Positions 18,960 to 29,306 of a stretch of 64,000 nucleotides of DNA are shown here, in pieces; within the stretch, counting starts at the first letter, position 1, and every line of letters begins with the position of its first letter. The notes beneath the pieces were generated by a model. The model saw only the letters and a program-made list of their open reading frames with translations, did no database searches and was not told the origin of the DNA. The stretch covers positions 23,889 to 87,888 of the forward strand of contig JAMCWO010000150.1 in the NCBI GenBank assembly GCA_023481165.1, read 5' to 3'. The position numbers and the translations under genes are program-made. This DNA comes from Planctomycetota bacterium (lineage in GTDB: Bacteria; Planctomycetota; Phycisphaerae; Sedimentisphaerales; Anaerobacaceae).

Positions 18960-19817
18960 GTGGCGCGCAGGCGAAGGAGCAACCAGGCGCTCAGCAGGCG
19001 GCAACGAGCCATCCTGACCGCCCTTGGCCTGATCGTGACGGCCCTTCTTGTCTGGCTCGACCGCAATGTCGTTTCACGGCCCGGGTCGGGACCCTCCTCG
19101 CCGCGGCAGCAGACGCTCGCGACGGACAGGGCCCGTTATCACGGCCAACGCTTCGAAGTCGTCCGAGTCGTCGACGGCGACACGCTGCATCTGGGCGTGC
19201 CGGACCTCGGCGGCGACTCGACCAAGGTCCGGCTGCTGGGCATCGATGCGCCGGAAATGGGAACCAACAGGAGCGAGAGAATGTACTACGCGGAGGAAGC
19301 CACGGCGTTTGCCCGGCGCCTGGCTCTCCATCAGGAGGTGCGTGTCTACCTGGACGAGCGGGCGGGCAGCCGGGATCGCTACCAACGACTGCTGGCGTAC
19401 ATCGAGCTGCCGGATGGGAAGTTCCTCAATGAAGAGCTGCTTTCGCAAGGCTACGCCTACGCCGACCGGCGGTTCCGGCACAGCTACTACCAGAAGTACC
19501 TGCAACTGGAGGCCAGCGCGCGCGCGCTGGGACAAGGACTGTGGAAGAATGTGACGCCGGAGCAGATGCCGCCCTGGCTCCAGAAACGTCTCGAAAAGCA
19601 GTCCACTATGGCCCCCGATCAACGCCTACAGGTTGTACTCGCGGATCTTACGGTAGAGCGTCCGCTCGCCGATTCCCAGAATCTTGGCGGCTTTCTCGCG
19701 ATTGCCCTGCGTGCGGGCCAGGGTGTCGGCGATCGCCTTCTTCTCCAATTCGTTCAGGGAGACGCCAGCCAGACTTGCCGGAGAGGCCGTGGTTCCCGGC
19801 AGTTGCCGGCGGGGTGA
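18960..19817 (+). CDS. Thermonuclease (SNase-like) with N-terminal TM; C-terminal tail overlaps the convergent gene
   Basis: VVRVVDGDTLHLGVPDLGGDSTKVRLLGIDAPEMG ... VYLDERAGSRDRYQRLLAYIELPDGKFLNEELLSQGYAYAD. Confidence 0.85.
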   Translation: MARRRRSNQALSRRQRAILTALGLIVTALLVWLDRNVVSRPGSGPSSPRQQTLATDRARYHGQRFEVVRVVDGDTLHLGVPDLGGDSTKVRLLGIDAPEMGTNRSERMYYAEEATAFARRLALHQEVRVYLDERAGSRDRYQRLLAYIELPDGKFLNEELLSQGYAYADRRFRHSYYQKYLQLEASARALGQGLWKNVTPEQMPPWLQKRLEKQSTMAPDQRLQVVLADLTVERPLADSQNLGGFLAIALRAGQGVGDRLLLQFVQGDASQTCRRGRGSRQLPAG

Positions 19818-20984
19818 GATCTCCGGCGGGAGATCCGGGACATCGATCTGGAGCCGGTCGCACATCACGACCATCGTGCGGATCGCGTTCTTGAGCTGGC
19901 GAATGTTGCCCGGCCATTCGTAGGCGACGAGAATGCTCATGGCAGCCTCGGTGATACCCGTCACCTTGGATCCGGTATCCTCGACCGCCTCGCGCAGGAA
20001 GTGCGCGGCGAGGATCGGGATATCCTCGGGCCTGTCCCGCAGGGCCGGCAGCACCAGGTTCACGCCGCGGATACGGAAGTACAGGTCCTGCCGGAACGTG
20101 TTGCGCTCGATGAGCTTTGTCAGGTTGTGATTCGTGGCACTGATGACGCGGACATCCACGACGGTCGCCTTGTTGGAGCCGACCGGCGTGACGACGCCGT
20201 CCTCCAGCACGCGGAGCAACTTCGCCTGCATCGTCAGCGGCATGTCACCGATCTCATCGAGAAAGAGCGTGCCTTTGTCGGCGATCTCAAACAGGCCTTT
20301 GCGGTCCGTGTTGGCCCCGGTGAATGCGCCCTTGACATGTCCGAACAGTTCGCTCTCCAGCAGCGTCTCGGTCAGCCCGGCGCAGTTGACCGGCTTGAAA
20401 GGCTTGTCGCGCCGCAGGGAGTTGTTATGAATCGCCCGCGCCAACAGCTCTTTGCCGGTGCCGGAAGGACCTTCGATGAGAACGGAGATGCCCGTGGGGG
20501 CGATGCGGCGGATGACCTCGAAGATGCCCTGCATCACCGGACTGACGCCCTTGATGCCCTCGAACACCAGGGATTCCTGCTCCTGGTCGGTGCGGGCGTG
20601 GCGGGAGCAGGCCGCTTCGACCAGCGTCCGCAGTTGATCGATGTCGAGTGGCTTGACAAGGTAATCGAACGCCCCCTGCCGCAGAGCCTCCTTGCAGTTG
20701 TCGATGGTGGCGTAGGCGGTGATCAGGATCACTTCTGTGCCGTTGCCGCTGCGTTTCGCTTCGCGGAGCACTTCCAGTCCATCCACCTGTCCCTCCAGTT
20801 TCAGGTCCGTGACCACCACGTGGACGCGCTGACTGCGCAGCACCTCAAGGGCATGCTCGCCCGTATAGACGGCGAGCGCCTCCACGGGCAGCTTGCCCAA
20901 GGCTTCTACCATGCCATCGGCGTGGTCCCGCTCGTCGTCCACCACGAGGACGACCGGCTTCTGCTCTGTCCAACGATTGTTCAA
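19626..20984 (-). CDS. Sigma-54-dependent response regulator, NtrC family
   Basis: Receiver + AAA ([31 protein letters not shown]) + C-terminal Fis HTH ([27 protein letters not shown]). Confidence 0.93.
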   Translation of the reverse strand: MNNRWTEQKPVVLVVDDERDHADGMVEALGKLPVEALAVYTGEHALEVLRSQRVHVVVTDLKLEGQVDGLEVLREAKRSGNGTEVILITAYATIDNCKEALRQGAFDYLVKPLDIDQLRTLVEAACSRHARTDQEQESLVFEGIKGVSPVMQGIFEVIRRIAPTGISVLIEGPSGTGKELLARAIHNNSLRRDKPFKPVNCAGLTETLLESELFGHVKGAFTGANTDRKGLFEIADKGTLFLDEIGDMPLTMQAKLLRVLEDGVVTPVGSNKATVVDVRVISATNHNLTKLIERNTFRQDLYFRIRGVNLVLPALRDRPEDIPILAAHFLREAVEDTGSKVTGITEAAMSILVAYEWPGNIRQLKNAIRTMVVMCDRLQIDVPDLPPEISPRRQLPGTTASPASLAGVSLNELEKKAIADTLARTQGNREKAAKILGIGERTLYRKIREYNL

Positions 20985-21131
20985 AGCCCCACCCAGGTAT
21001 CCTGTTCCAGATCACGCCTGCGGACCAGAGAAACTCGCTCTGTTGGCCGTACCCCAGCGCCGCGGCCGATACTCCCTTCTCCGACCATGCGTTCCGTGCG
21101 CAGCCCATTCTACGCCGGAGGTCCGCGTGCA

Positions 21132-22544
21132 TCAAGAGTTCTTTACAGGTTCGCCGTCTGCCGTGTTCGGCGGCAGGACCGATTGGCGTATGTCGGAGAT
21201 GGCTTGGAGATAGCGCCGCGCGGTGGGCTCGTCCTTGGCCTCCACGATCACTCGCATCACGGGCTCGGTATTGCTCGTGCGCAGGTGGATCCAGCCGTCG
21301 GGGAAATCGAGCCGCAGGCCGTCGGCGATGTTCACCGTGGCCTCGTCGAACTTGGCCAGCGCCAATTCCTGGATCTGCCTGGCCTGCTGCGCATCGGCGG
21401 CGAACTTATCTTTGTGCATGGAATAGCCGCCGATCTCCTGCACCAACCGGCTGATGCTCTTACCCGTCTCGGCCATCAATTGCAGAATCAGACCGATTCC
21501 GACGAGGCTATCCCGGATCGGGCCCACCCGCAGGTCGATCACACCGCCGTTGCCTTCGCCGCCGATGATGCAGTGGTGCTCGATCATGGCGTTGGCCACG
21601 TTGGCCTCGCCCACCGGCGTGCGGATGACGCTGCCGCCCGCGCGCCGGGCCACATCATCGATCATCCGCGAGGTGGACAGGTTCGCCGCCGCCGGGCCGG
21701 TGCGCTGGGAGAAGACCTGCAGCGCCGCCAGAGCGAGAGTGTACTCTTCCCCGATATAGTCGCCCTTCTCATCGACAATCGCCAACCGGTCGGCATCCGG
21801 ATCTTGGGCGAACCCGAGGTCCGCGTGCTCCTGCTTCACCCGCCAGCACAGACCCGTCAGATTCGCCGCCGTGGGCTCCGGCTCGTGCGCAAAGAGCCCC
21901 GTGGGTTCATCGTTGACCGCCACCACGTCGCAGCCCAACTCAGCCAGCAGGATCTTCGTAATCCCCGCACCGGCGCCGTTGACGCTGTCGAGAACGATCC
22001 GGTACCGTTTCGCAGCGATCCGTGGGGCCTCCACGATGCCCAGGACCTTCTCCACGTGCACGCGATGGGTTTCCGTGTTGTAAGTCAGTTTGCCGCAGCG
22101 TTCGGAGCTGACAAAGTGAAAGTGCCGGTCCCAGAAGGTGCGCCGGATCTCGTGGGCCGTGGCTACCGGCGGGGCCATCCCATTGCTCAGCAGCAGCTTG
22201 ATGCCGTTGTAGGGAATCGGGTTGTGGGAGGCCGTGATGATGATGCCTCCTTCGCAGCGCAGCCGGCGCACCATGATTCCCACGCTCGGCGTCGGAACGA
22301 TCCCCAGGTCGATCACATCGATCCCGACCGCACACAGGCCGGCTGTGATCGCCGCCATCAGCATGGGGCCGCTGACACGGGAATCCCGTCCGAGGCAGAC
22401 CGTGAACGGCCGACCGCCCGTATCGACGCTGCTGCGCAGGAAGGTCCCGAAGGCAGCGCCGTACTCGGCCGCCACCAGTGGGGTGAGGTTTTCACCCACC
22501 ACACCCCGCATACCGCTGACGCTGATGATGAGGTCTTCCGCCAT
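21132..22544 (-). CDS. glmM: Phosphoglucosamine mutase
   Basis: IITASHNPIPYNGIKL, DPDADRLAIVDEKG, EGNGGVIDLRVGPIRDSL, RTSNTEPVMRVIVEA. Confidence 0.85.
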   Translation of the reverse strand: MAEDLIISVSGMRGVVGENLTPLVAAEYGAAFGTFLRSSVDTGGRPFTVCLGRDSRVSGPMLMAAITAGLCAVGIDVIDLGIVPTPSVGIMVRRLRCEGGIIITASHNPIPYNGIKLLLSNGMAPPVATAHEIRRTFWDRHFHFVSSERCGKLTYNTETHRVHVEKVLGIVEAPRIAAKRYRIVLDSVNGAGAGITKILLAELGCDVVAVNDEPTGLFAHEPEPTAANLTGLCWRVKQEHADLGFAQDPDADRLAIVDEKGDYIGEEYTLALAALQVFSQRTGPAAANLSTSRMIDDVARRAGGSVIRTPVGEANVANAMIEHHCIIGGEGNGGVIDLRVGPIRDSLVGIGLILQLMAETGKSISRLVQEIGGYSMHKDKFAADAQQARQIQELALAKFDEATVNIADGLRLDFPDGWIHLRTSNTEPVMRVIVEAKDEPTARRYLQAISDIRQSVLPPNTADGEPVKNS

Positions 22545-22545
22545 G

Positions 22546-24135
22546 TCAATCCAGCCCGCAGACGTAGAGCTGGTTGACGAAATCGAGCTTGCGCAGGTCC
22601 TCGATGGTGGCCGCATCCGGCTCCTTGTCGAGGCTGACGGCCAAGACCGCCTTCTGCATCTCCAGCTTCTGGCCGACACCCATCGTGCCGATGTTGATGC
22701 CGTGCTTGGCCAACAGCGTGCCGACGGCGCCGATGACGCCGGGTCGGTCATCATTGAAGATCACCAACACAGTGCCCTGGGGCGTCATTTCGATGTGGAA
22801 GCCGTCGACTTCGATAATCCGCAGCAGAGTCTCGCCGAAAACCGAGCCCCGGACCGTCCGGGTAGCCTGATTCGTGGTAACCGTGGCGCTGAAGCTGGAA
22901 GCCACATCGCGGGCCTCGGTATTCTTCGTTTCGTCGATGCTGATGCCGCGTTCCTTGGCCAGGACCGGCGTATTGACCATGTTCAACGGCATGTCGAAGT
23001 GCTTTTGCAGCAGGCCGATGGCAAAGTTCAGGGTAACGGGCTCGACGCTCATGCCGGCGATGCCCCCGCGATACTGGACTTGGACTTCCTTGATGCTGCC
23101 GGGCACGATCATGCTGAGCAGCTTGCCCACCCGCCGGGCGAGATCGGCGTACTTGCGCACCACCGGCGGCATCGCTCCCGCCGTCGAAGGCGCGTTGACC
23201 GCATTGCGAATCGGGCCGCCGTTGACGGCATCGAGCAGGATCTGAGCGGCCTCGACGGCCACCTCCACCTGGGCCTCCTCGGTGCTGGCGCCCAGATGCG
23301 GGGTCACGATGCAGTTGTCGAGCTTCGCGAATTGCAGATTCTTCGGCGGCTCCTCCGAGAACACGTCCAAGGCGGCTCCGGCGATCTTCTTCCTGGCCAG
23401 AGCATCATACAGAGCGTCCTCATTGATGATGCCGCCTCGGGCGCAATTGACCAGGCGGACTGTCGGCTTCATCATGGCGATCTGATCGGCGCCGACCATA
23501 TTCAATGTCGTCGGATTGCGCGGCACGTGCACCGTGATGAAATCCGCTTCCCGGAAGATGCGCTCGACGCTATCCGTCACCTGGATGCCCAACTGCTCGG
23601 CATTCTTGGGCGCGGCCAGCGGATCGTAGCCGACAACTTTCATGTTGAAGCCGCGAGCCATGTGCGCCACGGCCATCCCGATGCGCCCGAGGCCGATCAC
23701 GCCCAGGACCTTGTTGTTGAGCTGGTTGCCCATGTACTTCTTGCGGTCCCAGGCGCCGGATTTGAGGCTATTGCAGGCCTGGACCACGTTGCGGCTCATG
23801 GCCAGCATCAGGGCCATGGTGTGCTCCGCCGCACTGAGCGTATTGCCGCCCGGCGTGTTCATCACGAGGATGCCCTTGCGGGTGGCGGCCGGCACGTCGA
23901 TGTTGTCGACACCTACACCCGCCCGCGCCACACCTTTCAGCCGGCCGGGATTGGTCAGCACCCTGGCCGTCACCTTCGTCTCGCTACGCACAATCAGACC
24001 ATCGTAGTCGCGGATGATATTTGCCAGCTCATCTTCACTGATTCCGATCTTAATCACGGCCTCCGCACCCGGCGTGGCGTTGATCAGATCGATTCCTTCC
24101 TGCGCGAGTTTGTCGGTGATGAGCACTTTAGCCAT
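22546..24135 (-). CDS. serA: D-3-phosphoglycerate dehydrogenase
   Basis: VLITDKLAQEGIDLI, GVARAGVGVDNIDVPAATRKGILVMNTPGGNTLSAAEH, GVIGLGRIGMAVAHMARGF; long form with ACT domain. Confidence 0.95.
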   Translation of the reverse strand: MAKVLITDKLAQEGIDLINATPGAEAVIKIGISEDELANIIRDYDGLIVRSETKVTARVLTNPGRLKGVARAGVGVDNIDVPAATRKGILVMNTPGGNTLSAAEHTMALMLAMSRNVVQACNSLKSGAWDRKKYMGNQLNNKVLGVIGLGRIGMAVAHMARGFNMKVVGYDPLAAPKNAEQLGIQVTDSVERIFREADFITVHVPRNPTTLNMVGADQIAMMKPTVRLVNCARGGIINEDALYDALARKKIAGAALDVFSEEPPKNLQFAKLDNCIVTPHLGASTEEAQVEVAVEAAQILLDAVNGGPIRNAVNAPSTAGAMPPVVRKYADLARRVGKLLSMIVPGSIKEVQVQYRGGIAGMSVEPVTLNFAIGLLQKHFDMPLNMVNTPVLAKERGISIDETKNTEARDVASSFSATVTTNQATRTVRGSVFGETLLRIIEVDGFHIEMTPQGTVLVIFNDDRPGVIGAVGTLLAKHGINIGTMGVGQKLEMQKAVLAVSLDKEPDAATIEDLRKLDFVNQLYVCGLD

Positions 24136-24168
24136 AGCATTCTCCCAGAAGCCCTACCCATCTTGCGC

Positions 24169-24636
24169 TCAGGTCTGAGCCGCCACGGCCCGGGCAAGGG
24201 TCACGGCCCATCCGGCGGCCAAGATCACGAGCAGACCTGCAACCACATATTTGACTTTGAGTTCGGCCCACAGCCGATCAAAGAAGTGGAAATATACGCC
24301 AAAGACAGCCGTCAGAAAAGCGAAAAATGCCGCGACGATCAAGAGCGAACAGACGAGCGCTCCCGCCGGTTGGACATAGAAGGCCGTCAGCACCTCGCCC
24401 CGGGCGAAGGCCAGCACGCACGTAGTCATCCCGCAGGTCGGACAGGGCAAACCTGTCCTCTGCTTCATGCCACAGGGGCCGAAGAGCAACCCGAAATCGA
24501 ACCCCGCTCGCTGCAGGAGCCACAGGCCGCCAAAGAGAGCCACAACGCCGGCGGCAAGAAGAGCTGCCGTCCTGCGCCCTCGGGCAGACGCCCGTCGCAC
24601 ATACTTGCTGCCGTTAACCTGTTGGCGTTTCTCCAT
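24169..24636 (-). CDS. DUF2752 membrane protein
   Basis: GPCGMKQRTGLPCPTCGMTTCVLAFARGEVLTAFYVQPAG motif plus TM segments; ATG at 24636 chosen, 24678 also possible. Confidence 0.75.
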   Translation of the reverse strand: MEKRQQVNGSKYVRRASARGRRTAALLAAGVVALFGGLWLLQRAGFDFGLLFGPCGMKQRTGLPCPTCGMTTCVLAFARGEVLTAFYVQPAGALVCSLLIVAAFFAFLTAVFGVYFHFFDRLWAELKVKYVVAGLLVILAAGWAVTLARAVAAQT

Positions 24637-24645
24637 ATACCCTGT

Positions 24646-24674
24646 AGAATATGCCCTGCTTACGACAATGTCAA
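24646..24674 (-). promoter_or_regulatory. Candidate sigma-70-type promoter: TTGACA - 17 nt - TATTCT
   Basis: Direct reading of the minus strand upstream of the DUF2752-serA-glmM run. Confidence 0.45.
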
Positions 24675-24693
24675 CCAAGGTGGCAGGAGCCCT

Positions 24694-25545
24694 ATGTCCT
24701 TAGAACAAAAAGACTTAAGTGAGATGCTCGAAACGGCCATCGTGGCGGCGCGGCTCGCCGGACAACATGCGATGGAGGAGATGAATTACGTCAAGGCCGT
24801 CAGAAAGAGCGAGGTCGAATTGGTCACCCAAGCCGACGCCCAGTGCCAGAAGATCATCATCCAGAGAATCCGCGAGACCTATCCCGATCATGGCTTCATC
24901 GCCGAAGAAGGCGAGAGGGGCAAGTTGTTCAAGCGCGCGCCCCTCGCCGAGCCGGCCATCTGGTGGGCGATAGATCCGATCGATGGAACGAACAACTTTG
25001 CCCATGGTATCCCGGTGTTCGCGGTCAGCGTCGCCGCCTTGTCCGGGGGTGAGCCGGTGGTCGGCGTGATCTTCCAGCCTGCGAGCGAGTCCATGTTCAC
25101 GGCCGTCAAAGGTGAAGAAGCCCAGTTGGACGGCCGGCGCATCTGGACCGGCGAAGAGGAGATCGGGCCACTGACGAGCGTCGGCTTGGACAGCCATTTT
25201 AACGATACCCTGCCGCCCTGGGTTTGCGATCTGATCCGCCGGTCGCGGTTCCGGAATTTCGGCACGACCGCCCTGCATCTGGCCTACGTCGCCCGGGGCG
25301 GGTTGGTGGCCGCTCTGATGTGCACGCCGAAGCTATGGGATATCGCCGCCGGCGTCGTGATCGCCGAGGCTGCCGGAGCGATCGTGACCGACTGGAACGG
25401 AGAGAGGATTTTTCCCATCGACCTCGACAGTTATGAGGGGCAGACCTTCCGCGTGGCCGCGGCAAACAGGAAAACGCACCCCGGCCTTCTGCAAGCCATC
25501 CAAGGTGATGCCTCCGCAAGACAGACCCGGCACGAGAATCGATAG
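24694..25545 (+). CDS. Inositol monophosphatase family protein
   Basis: HGFIAEEGERG, WAIDPIDGTNNFAHGIPVFAVSVA, KLWDIAAGVVIAEAAGAIVTDWNG. Confidence 0.9.
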   Translation: MSLEQKDLSEMLETAIVAARLAGQHAMEEMNYVKAVRKSEVELVTQADAQCQKIIIQRIRETYPDHGFIAEEGERGKLFKRAPLAEPAIWWAIDPIDGTNNFAHGIPVFAVSVAALSGGEPVVGVIFQPASESMFTAVKGEEAQLDGRRIWTGEEEIGPLTSVGLDSHFNDTLPPWVCDLIRRSRFRNFGTTALHLAYVARGGLVAALMCTPKLWDIAAGVVIAEAAGAIVTDWNGERIFPIDLDSYEGQTFRVAAANRKTHPGLLQAIQGDASARQTRHENR

Positions 25546-28170
25546 CTACCTGGGGTCAGGCACGGGATATAACGCGACGATGCGGACCTTGTCGCGGGCC
25601 GAATTCACCCGGCTCCGGTCGAGAATCGCCAGGACCCGTCGCTGCGGCCCATTCGTCCCGATCCGGGTCAGAATATAGGTCGTGAACACATCGCTCTGCA
25701 CGGTCACCAGGTTACTGATCCGCGTGAAGATCAGGTCGCGCTCCTCAAAGTCGTCGCGCGCCGTATCGGGCGTCATGTCGGGTCCGCGGGGCGCATCGGT
25801 GTGCTGATTGTCCTTGCCGTCGAAGCCTGGGGCACACAGGGCATCAACCTGCATTAGGTCGCCGATGCTCCAGTAAGGGCCGTGGCTGTCTCGATAGTCG
25901 ACGATGGCCCGCGCTTTCTGGAGTGCCGCCGTGTCATCGTATTGCATCCACGGCAGTTGCGCGAGGACGAACGCCGGCGCCGTGTTGACGTTGATCCGCC
26001 CCATGATGCGCGTTTCCTCGGCGCTCAGGTCCGGATGCTGGGACGGATCGATTACAGTAAGGTAATTGAAGAGCCTTCGGTAGATGGGATTCCGCAGATC
26101 GATCAGACAATCGGCCGGCATCGCCCCTTCCGGGACACTGTAAGCGCTGCGGGCCAGGATCAGGCCCAATTCACCGATGTTAGTCAGCGGCTTGTTGGCC
26201 GGATGGGCCTGGATCAGCATCTCGGGCTGCTGAGGGTCCACATAGTTGCCCATGGCATTGCCGAGCCCCGGTGTCGAGGCGTCGGATGCCCAGAGCCGCC
26301 GAATACACTTGTACGGCGAAACATCCCGCTGCAGGCTGCGGGCGACGCCATCCGCCACAATCCACGCGTCGGGCACTCTCTTGGAATCCACGATCAGCCA
26401 CTTCCCCGCCGACTGGACCCGGCGCTGCAGGGAGATCGTGGCGCCCGACTCAAACATTGCCTGGCCCAGGTCCTGCACCGCCTTCTTGTACGTGTTGCGG
26501 TCGTACCCGAAGCGGGGCATCGTGTCGACCGGCTCCTGAGGGTCGGAGAATACGACATAGTCTTTCGCCAAGGGAGCCGCCGAGTCCTCGGCCAGCAGGA
26601 CGTGGAACCGCCTCGATCCCGACCACACCACATCCAGCTCCACATCGGCGGCGGAGGGATTATCGATCACGATCTTCCAGTCGCCGGGCCGCGGATCGTT
26701 ATCTTCAAAGTAGGGCCGGTAGAGCTCGATGGCGTACGACGTGTGCAACTGGCCGGTAGTTGGGTCCTTCACCTGCCGGTAGGCCAACTCGGAGAGGTAC
26801 ACGCAAGGGCGCTCAAAGCCATAGTATGGGGAGGAAAGGCCCTGGACCACGGTGATCTCATCATCATCGTCAATGTAATCCATCAAGTTGGCCGTGATCT
26901 GAATTGCCTTCTCCGTGATCCCGATCGTATTGGGGTCCGCTTCCGACAACGCGGCGGCGACGGCCGCGCGAATAGTCAGTTCGTCCGCCGTATTGACGTT
27001 CACCATTTTGCGGAACTTCGCCCCGGTGTCGGTTGTCACCGGGTGCGGCGTGAGGATCCGATCCACGTTGTACGTGGTCGCGAGGGGGCGATACGAGTAA
27101 CTGGGATCCAGCGCCCCGCTCGCGTCGTGCACGCGCAGGAACCAGGCAGCGAGCAGGTCCTTTTCCGCATCCTGCGGTTTCTTGTTGGTCCGCGCCAGCT
27201 CGTCGGCGGACGGCAGCGCCACGGGCGTGGTCAGCGTGCTGGCCCGGAAAGAGCCCCAGTTCTCCAAACGGGTATCGACCGCCGTCTGATTCAGGAGGAA
27301 ACGATAGCGAAGCTCCAGCTCATCCGAAAGATCGAAGGGCGTATAAGGAGACAAGCCGTTCGCGCTCTGGGCCACATAGGCCGCCGGGTCCGGGTATTGC
27401 CAGAGGACCTGCTGCTCGTAGGCGGTCAGGTTCAACGCGGCGGGATTCGCCGTGTTGTTCACGCGGGCGCCGAGCAAAGCCGCTTCGTTCGATAGGGCGA
27501 CCGCCTGGCCCGGGGCGCTCGCCAGCGCCAGGACATTCACCTGGAGCTGGCTGCGGCCGTCCACGCGGGCCGTGTTCGCGTCGCCGGGATCGAACTTGTA
27601 GCCGGTATTCACGTTGAGCATGCTGCTGTTATCGAGAATCCGCACGGCGGCATAGATCGGCCGGCCCTTGCTCGACATCACGCCGGGCACCGAGAACCAT
27701 CGCGCATCTCCCACCCCATCCCCATCAGCATCGGCGTTCGTTTCGGCCCCGTTCGGATCCTTGATGGGCTCGCGCTCCACCACCAGGCGGATACGGACGT
27801 TCCTGGTGTCGGTGGCCGGCAGACCGGCCACATTGCTGATCTGCCGCCAGGAATAGTTGCCTCCGGACTCGTACGGCTCGGCCTCCGCCAGCCACGCGTT
27901 ATTCGCATCCGGATAGTCGTAAGATCCCGCCGTGCTCCCGGCGCCGGGAACATCCGCGGCTAGTGTCTCGCTGATCTCGGCCAGAACGGTATCGACGGCC
28001 AAGCCCAACTCCCGACTGTCCGCCGTGGCGGAGGTGGCCATCTTGTCGATCCGGGTCGCCATCACAAACAGCACGCCGATGACAGCCAGCAGACTCGTCA
28101 GGACTACCGCCAGGATCAGGGCCGAGCCCCGACGAAAGACGACCGTTGTTGGTTCAATCCGCTCCATCAT
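25546..28170 (-). CDS. gspK: Type II secretion minor pseudopilin GspK-like
   Basis: FRRGSALILAVVLTSLLAVIGVLFVMATRID N terminus; large helical domain; GRINVNTAPAFVLAQLPWM motif. Confidence 0.8.
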   Translation of the reverse strand: MMERIEPTTVVFRRGSALILAVVLTSLLAVIGVLFVMATRIDKMATSATADSRELGLAVDTVLAEISETLAADVPGAGSTAGSYDYPDANNAWLAEAEPYESGGNYSWRQISNVAGLPATDTRNVRIRLVVEREPIKDPNGAETNADADGDGVGDARWFSVPGVMSSKGRPIYAAVRILDNSSMLNVNTGYKFDPGDANTARVDGRSQLQVNVLALASAPGQAVALSNEAALLGARVNNTANPAALNLTAYEQQVLWQYPDPAAYVAQSANGLSPYTPFDLSDELELRYRFLLNQTAVDTRLENWGSFRASTLTTPVALPSADELARTNKKPQDAEKDLLAAWFLRVHDASGALDPSYSYRPLATTYNVDRILTPHPVTTDTGAKFRKMVNVNTADELTIRAAVAAALSEADPNTIGITEKAIQITANLMDYIDDDDEITVVQGLSSPYYGFERPCVYLSELAYRQVKDPTTGQLHTSYAIELYRPYFEDNDPRPGDWKIVIDNPSAADVELDVVWSGSRRFHVLLAEDSAAPLAKDYVVFSDPQEPVDTMPRFGYDRNTYKKAVQDLGQAMFESGATISLQRRVQSAGKWLIVDSKRVPDAWIVADGVARSLQRDVSPYKCIRRLWASDASTPGLGNAMGNYVDPQQPEMLIQAHPANKPLTNIGELGLILARSAYSVPEGAMPADCLIDLRNPIYRRLFNYLTVIDPSQHPDLSAEETRIMGRINVNTAPAFVLAQLPWMQYDDTAALQKARAIVDYRDSHGPYWSIGDLMQVDALCAPGFDGKDNQHTDAPRGPDMTPDTARDDFEERDLIFTRISNLVTVQSDVFTTYILTRIGTNGPQRRVLAILDRSRVNSARDKVRIVALYPVPDPR

Positions 28171-28180
28171 TGCCGTACCG

Positions 28181-29305
28181 TCAGTTGTCCAAATAGACGA
28201 TGTGAGTGAACATCCGGCCGCCCTTGATGAGGCCGCGCGAGTCATACAGAGTGAACGTGAACTTCAGAGCGCGACCCAGGCCGGGAACTGTGTTGAAATC
28301 TCTATGCAACGGGTTGAGCGCGGTACTCCCAATGATCGCCGGTCCTCGGGGATACCATACCCCCGGGATGCTTCGTGGGTCCAGATCCGATCCCTCGTGG
28401 GGATTCCACTGGCCGGAGACGTCCGGCGGACGCACCTTGTCTCCTTCCAGGACAAAATCGGAGTCGTCTTTCAGGCTCGCGTCTCCGTTCGGGTTGACTT
28501 GCGGAATCCAGCGGTGTTCGGCGTCGCTCCAGCCCTGGACCTTGAATTGGCCGACCCCGCGGCACATAAAGGCGTGAAGCGAGTCCGGCTTGTTCGGGTC
28601 GAGCGTCACGCCGCCGATCGTGACGTTCTTCTTGCTCGTGTTCTGCTCGCCCAGCCCGACCTCGACGTCCCCAATGACCGACAGAATATCCATCTTCTTC
28701 GCCAGAGGGATCAACTCCCACCCGCGCAGGGAGATGGAATCGGACTCGGCGCTGCTGAGCCAGTCGCGCCACTGGCTGTCCGTGAATTTGCCGGTGCCGA
28801 GCGGGTCACAGGGGTCCGTTGCGGCGGACGGCGCCACGAGAATGTGCTCCGTGCGCGCCAGGATGCGTCGTTCGGGCTTCTGCGACTGGGGCCGGTTCGG
28901 CTCGGCGGGATTGGCCGACGGGCCGCTCGCCAACGCGTAGGAGATCCGCGCCAGGTTGCCGCGCACCGCCGGGTTGGCCCGGTAGGTCTGGAAGTCCCCG
29001 TCGGCGAAGAACATGATCCGATCGAACCGGTCAAAGGCTTCTTCCGCGTTGCGGTTGGTGCCGTTGTAGTTCGCCTTGCGCTGGGCCCGCCAGAAGACGA
29101 GGACCTCTCCATCCTTGCGCAGCCCGCGGAAGTCCGAGTCCAACTGCTCCGTGAGCGCGCGGAGCTTCTGCATGATCTCGGCATTGGCCAGCGCCAGCCG
29201 GTGCGAATCGGTGCTCACCTGGAAGATGACGCCGGCGAAGGACATCACCAGCGCCATAATTCCCAAGGCGACCACCAACTCCATCAATGTGAACGCTCTG
29301 CGCAT
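28181..29305 (-). CDS. gspJ: Prepilin-type protein, GspJ-like
   Basis: MRRAFTLMELVVALGIMALVMSFAGVIFQVSTDSHRLALANAEIMQKLRALTEQLDSDFRGL. Confidence 0.75.
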   Translation of the reverse strand: MRRAFTLMELVVALGIMALVMSFAGVIFQVSTDSHRLALANAEIMQKLRALTEQLDSDFRGLRKDGEVLVFWRAQRKANYNGTNRNAEEAFDRFDRIMFFADGDFQTYRANPAVRGNLARISYALASGPSANPAEPNRPQSQKPERRILARTEHILVAPSAATDPCDPLGTGKFTDSQWRDWLSSAESDSISLRGWELIPLAKKMDILSVIGDVEVGLGEQNTSKKNVTIGGVTLDPNKPDSLHAFMCRGVGQFKVQGWSDAEHRWIPQVNPNGDASLKDDSDFVLEGDKVRPPDVSGQWNPHEGSDLDPRSIPGVWYPRGPAIIGSTALNPLHRDFNTVPGLGRALKFTFTLYDSRGLIKGGRMFTHIVYLDN

Positions 29306-29306
29306 G

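Noticed and set aside
20001-22577. 858-aa plus-strand ORF
   Set aside because: Antisense shadow of the NtrC-family regulator and glmM; His/Arg/Asp/Gln-rich composition typical of GC-rich mirror frames.
22222-25545. 1107-aa plus-strand ORF
   Set aside because: Most of it is antisense to serA and the DUF2752 gene with low-complexity composition; only the segment from 24694 (MSLEQKDLSEMLETA...) is a real inositol monophosphatase.
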